This document shows positions 61,135 to 64,000 of a DNA stretch of 64,000 bases, in pieces. Under the pieces are notes generated by a model that worked only from the letters and a program-made list of their open reading frames with translations, did no database searches and was not told the origin of the DNA. The position numbers and the translations under genes were made by a program. Origin of the DNA: Rhizobium leguminosarum bv. trifolii WSM2297 (GTDB taxonomy: Bacteria > Pseudomonadota > Alphaproteobacteria > Rhizobiales > Rhizobiaceae); assembly GCF_000271845.1 (NCBI RefSeq), contig NZ_JH719395.1, forward strand, positions 3,014,208 through 3,078,207. Direction: 5' to 3'. Position 1 is the stretch's first letter. Each line of letters starts with the position of its first letter.

Positions 61135-61989
61135 GTGGAAGACTTTGTGCAAAAACTCAGGCAATACGCAAAAAGCGGCACTCCGGCCGAGCGCCGCATT
61201 GCGAAATATTTCACCGAACATCTGAACGACCTGCCGTTCGAGACGGCTGCGTCGGTCGCCGACAGGCTGGATCTCTCGCCGATGACCGTTGGGCGCTTCC
61301 TGCGCGCGCTCGGCTATCAGGGATTGGACAGTGTCAAAGTAGAAATTCGCGAGACCGTGACGACATCGCCGGCGCAATTGCAGAGCGCCATGAGCGAGCT
61401 GCATCAGGACGCCGCCGAGGGCAAACCGCTCGCCGTGCTGGTTGCCGAACAGATCCAGGCGCTCCACCATATCTACCATCTGACGGCGCAGCCGCACTGG
61501 TCCGAAGCCGTCAGCCTGATCAGCACCGCCCGGGAAGTGTCGATCGCCACGCATGCCCGGCTTGCAAGCCTTGCCCATCATTTCTGCCAGCGGCTGACGC
61601 AGGCGCGTGACGGCGTGCGCACGCTCGACGGCGCCGACAACCGTTTTGCCGAGCTCTTCGCCAGGCTGGCGGTCGACGACGCGCTGCTCGTCATCATCGA
61701 TTGTCGCCGCTTCGCCAAGGCGCGCCTGCTTGCCAGGACGGCGCGGCGCTACGGTTATAAGGTCGTGCTCATTTCACCGCAGCAGGCGGACTGGATGGCG
61801 GATCAGTCGAATGTCATGCTGCCCTTGCCGCCCGCGCGCGCGCCCGATCTCGACAATCTTCCGCCGCTGATCGCACTGCTCGACTGCCTGTCGGAATCCG
61901 TCATCCTCGAAGTCGGGGAAGAGGCCGCCCTTCGCCGCCGCCGCATGATGGAGTTTGCGACCGTCCTCGGCGAGACGGCGAACCACTAA
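61135..61989 (+). CDS. MurR/RpiR-family transcriptional regulator
   Basis: A 284-residue regulator. The N-terminal RpiR helix-turn-helix (about 1-75, with AASVADRLDLSPMTVGRFL) is followed by a SIS-like sugar-phosphate domain (about 110-250). The GTG at 61135 follows GGGAGG. RpiR-type regulators control sugar-phosphate and amino-sugar genes; an FGGY kinase lies about 1.3 kb downstream on the other strand, but a link is not shown. Confidence 0.9.
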   Translation: MEDFVQKLRQYAKSGTPAERRIAKYFTEHLNDLPFETAASVADRLDLSPMTVGRFLRALGYQGLDSVKVEIRETVTTSPAQLQSAMSELHQDAAEGKPLAVLVAEQIQALHHIYHLTAQPHWSEAVSLISTAREVSIATHARLASLAHHFCQRLTQARDGVRTLDGADNRFAELFARLAVDDALLVIIDCRRFAKARLLARTARRYGYKVVLISPQQADWMADQSNVMLPLPPARAPDLDNLPPLIALLDCLSESVILEVGEEAALRRRRMMEFATVLGETANH

Positions 61990-62037
61990 GGCGCGTTCCG
62001 CTTCGTGGTGGCATCTAATGAGCGCACCACTATCATC

Positions 62038-62078
62038 AGCTTCGAAAAGGACCGCCTTTAAGCGGTCTGTTTGAAGCT
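62038..62078. terminator. Nested hairpin after the RpiR-family gene
   Basis: AGCTTC (62038-62043) pairs with GAAGCT (62073-62078) around an inner GACCGC/GCGGTC stem (62050-62067) that is followed by TGTTT. It begins about 50 bases after the stop and may be a terminator. Confidence 0.5.
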
Positions 62079-62252
62079 CATGCCGTCTGCGCCCCCTCTG
62101 TAGTTCCGTCAGCAGAAATTCCCCAACAACTTGAAGTATTGTCATAGCTGCGGCGGGCAAGAAGAAGAAGCTCCACAAGAAGATTCTTCGCCTGAGGGTA
62201 TCGCCGGGGAGCGATAGTTGTGTAGATTGCAACCAGCGAGGAGGTAGTCTTC

Positions 62253-62623
62253 ATGTCGACTTTCCGGAATGCAGTTGTTTCTTTGCCCGGCAGGCCGCCG
62301 GGTCATAGCCCAGCCCCACAAGTTCACACGCGAGAAACCGAAGTCTTTCGCGTGATCCATGGCCTGTATCGTTTCAATGCGGCGACGAGGAGTTCGATGC
62401 ACCACCAGGAACCGTCGTTGTTTTGCCACCGCATGCGCGACACAGCTGGCGGAATATAGGTGACGAACTCGGCCAAATGTTCGGCACAGTTACTCCAGCA
62501 GGTTGCGAGCAATTATTTGTCGATAATGAAGCCTGCTCTGCCGACACTCCCGAGAAAAATGCTGTGATCGAAGAGCATTTTGGGATGATCAGTGATCTGA
62601 CGCTGGCTCTTGGGTTGGCATAA
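62253..62623 (+). pseudogene. Frameshifted cupin-domain protein
   Basis: An ATG behind GAGGAGG opens a frame reading VHTRETEVFRVIHGLYRFN, typical of the first cupin motif, then leaves the family sequence. Continuing in another frame from about 62380 gives DEEFDAPPGTVVVLPPHARH, SWRNIGDELGQMFGTVTPAG and a normal C-terminus ending LALGLA. Restoring one G near 62379 would join the two halves as FNGGDEEFD. The N-terminus also looks short, so a second deletion ahead of the cupin core is possible. This is a recent pseudogene, or a sequencing error. Confidence 0.75.
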
Positions 62624-62677
62624 AGCATAAAGAACCCGACTGCCGCTTTGGCAGTGTTACCGTTGGAGGGGCGTTTC

Positions 62678-63178
62678 ATGGAGATACACGCAATCAATTC
62701 TCCAGCTGATTTCGAAGAGGGGCTTGCGCTCATCAATGCAATGGGAAAATGGGACGCAGAAGAGTCCAGAAAGTTCGGGGTGCCCGATGCCGTATTGTTC
62801 GAATACATCTACGGACACACCGCAGAAACTCTGATGGAAAAATTCGGTCAACGCGGCGCGGGCTTCTTCTTGGCTCGCGCAGATAAACACGTGGCCGGGT
62901 GTGTTGGTTATTCGAAGTCAGATGACAGTGTCGCCGAATTACAGAAAATGTACGTCCGTCCCGCGTCAAGAGGTCAAGGTGTTGCGAAGGGCCTGATGAC
63001 CGCCTGCTTGGATGCAATGCGCGATGACGGATACGCAAATGTGCGATTGGAAACCGTGACGTTTATGAGTGACGCCATTGCTCTCTACGATGCCTTTGGC
63101 TTCAAACGAAGCGAGCAGTTTAGAACCGTTCCGCTAAGCTTGCAGCCCATCACGATTTTTATGGCGAGGAAGCTCTAG
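62678..63178 (+). CDS. GNAT-family N-acetyltransferase
   Basis: A 166-residue acetyltransferase with core ELQKMYVRPASRGQGVAKGLM and ALYDAFGFKRSEQF. The ATG at 62678 follows GGAGGGG; the frame is open further upstream. The base composition and codon use look less GC-rich than in neighbouring genes, suggesting a different history. A palindromic repeat begins at the stop codon. The acceptor is unknown. Confidence 0.87.
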   Translation: MEIHAINSPADFEEGLALINAMGKWDAEESRKFGVPDAVLFEYIYGHTAETLMEKFGQRGAGFFLARADKHVAGCVGYSKSDDSVAELQKMYVRPASRGQGVAKGLMTACLDAMRDDGYANVRLETVTFMSDAIALYDAFGFKRSEQFRTVPLSLQPITIFMARKL

Positions 63179-63271
63179 CAATCCCAGGAAAGTGCGCAGC
63201 GGGTTTTCCCGGGAATGCGTAAAACAAAGGGATGGAACATCTCCGTGTTTCGGAGAAAAACGGAGATGTTC
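63179..63271. repeat. Dispersed palindromic intergenic repeat, copy C, with terminator-like hairpin
   Basis: It shares the GAAAGTGCGCAGCGGGTTTT core and TGCGTAAAACAAAG block with copy A. At its end GAACATCTCCGT (63235-63246) pairs with ACGGAGATGTTC (63260-63271) around 13 bases, giving a perfect 12-bp stem between the convergent GNAT and kinase genes. Confidence 0.7.
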
Positions 63272-63277
63272 TAACTG

Positions 63278-64000
63278 CTACTGCATCGTTTCCAGCTCAG
63301 TGCGATGTCGGTGCATGGCGAGAAGACGGCGGTAGTCGCGGTCGTAGAGCGCCTGCTTCGCCTTATCGGGAAGCCGTTCATCGCCGCCCGGATACATCGC
63401 CTCGCCGGCAGCCGCCAGATCTGCGTGCAAGCCGCAGGCGACGGATGCGGCGATCGCCGTGCCGAGCAGCACCGCCTCGTTCATCCTCGGCACCACGACT
63501 TTGCAGCCGGTGGCATCGCTGTAGAGTTCCATCAGCACCGGGTTCTTCACATGCCCGCCGGCAATATGCAGCGTATCGGGCACGTAGCCGTATTGCTTCA
63601 TCATTTCCAGAATATGCCGAATGCCGAGCGCAATCGCCACGGCAGTGCGCCAGTAAAGCGTGCAGAGGCCATCGAAGGACGTATCGAGGCTCAGCCCGCT
63701 GACGACGCCGACGGCGTGCGGATCGGCGAGCGGCGAGCGATTGCCATGGAAATCCGGCAGCACGAAAATGCGCGCCCCGAAGGCATCGCCCTGCTCGGTC
63801 CGCAATTCGGCAATGCGTGAGACGATCCTCTGATGCAGCGCTGCCGTCGGCTCGCCGCCGGCGGCATGCATGCGCACGATGTGGTCGAGCAGCGCACCGG
63901 TCGCCGATTGCCCCGCCTCCACCAGCCAGGATTGCGGGAAAACTGCCTCGTAATAGGGACCCCACATGCCAAGGCTCGGCTGGCGTTGCCTGGAGAAGGT
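63278..64000 (-). CDS. C-terminal part of an FGGY-family carbohydrate kinase (D-ribulokinase type)
   Basis: The gene runs off the right edge; 240 C-terminal residues are visible. The region VLPDFHGNRSPLADPHAVGV and the phosphate-binding LHIAGGHVKNPVLMELYSDATG place it in the FGGY kinases, nearest to the D-ribulose kinase branch. The N-terminal ATP-binding part lies outside the window. It would phosphorylate a ketopentose or polyol. The substrate is inferred, not proven. Confidence 0.88.
   Translation of the reverse strand, partial: TFSRQRQPSLGMWGPYYEAVFPQSWLVEAGQSATGALLDHIVRMHAAGGEPTAALHQRIVSRIAELRTEQGDAFGARIFVLPDFHGNRSPLADPHAVGVVSGLSLDTSFDGLCTLYWRTAVAIALGIRHILEMMKQYGYVPDTLHIAGGHVKNPVLMELYSDATGCKVVVPRMNEAVLLGTAIAASVACGLHADLAAAGEAMYPGGDERLPDKAKQALYDRDYRRLLAMHRHRTELETMQ

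Noticed and set aside
62678..63178. Toxin of a GNAT toxin-antitoxin pair
   Set aside because: No small upstream ribbon-helix-helix antitoxin gene is present; the preceding sequence is a broken cupin gene.

Overview
The window reads as a chromosomal segment of a fast-growing rhizobium, most likely Rhizobium of the leguminosarum/etli group. I infer this from the high GC content, the dense sugar ABC/LacI modules, the xylBA pair, the ornithine decarboxylase with a long leader, and two families of intergenic palindromes. I could not run a database search, so the genus call is inference. I see no rRNA, tRNA, phage, insertion sequence or CRISPR array.

Layout. 1-6635: tail of a class I amidotransferase-like hydrolase, a LacI regulator with a 2-hydroxyacid dehydrogenase, a MarR regulator, a creatininase-family protein, and a CobW/COG0523 GTPase, WD40 and GNAT operon behind a Zur-like palindrome. 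6741-13327: cysE, a membrane diguanylate cyclase, a serine hydrolase, an ornithine/lysine decarboxylase with a GNAT gene and a 0.4-kb leader, and a divergent LysR gene. 13563-25309: Ni/Co exporter pair, KDPG aldolase, CYTH and CHAD proteins, a VOC protein behind a SoxR-type promoter, tRNA hydroxylase TrhO, a CHASE4-GGDEF-EAL protein, a GH1 glucosidase and a DoxX protein. 25383-37064: a carbohydrate block (oxidoreductase, TIM-barrel isomerase, ribose-type ABC transporter, LacI) followed by LacI-xylB-xylA. 37271-46157: EmrAB-type efflux pair with divergent TetR, an AraC/GyrI-like regulator, TerC, gltX and lysS. 46227-53740: LysR and a putrescine-type ABC transporter with an aminobutyraldehyde dehydrogenase, in the same order as E. 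coli ydcSTUV-patD. 53891-64000: small membrane proteins, transaldolase, a SorC regulator, an Ada-like methyltransferase, nth, a CysZ-like protein, an RpiR regulator, a frameshifted cupin pseudogene, a GNAT gene and the end of an FGGY kinase.

How the genes connect. Two themes recur. The first is pentose and other sugar use: xylose isomerase and xylulokinase feed the pentose phosphate pathway, where transaldolase acts, and KDPG aldolase serves the Entner-Doudoroff route. The second is polyamines: ornithine decarboxylase makes putrescine, the ABC cluster would import it, and PatD-like and PuuD-like enzymes would degrade it.

Most genes are ordinary chromosomal families and I found no clearly new multi-gene system. 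The most interesting signals are regulatory: a SoxR-type 19-bp-spacer promoter, a structured decarboxylase leader with an ORF running into the start codon, paired LacI operators, three TetR palindromes, two LysR-type dyads, overlapping divergent -10 elements at nth, and repeat families placed inside operon spacers or against stop codons.
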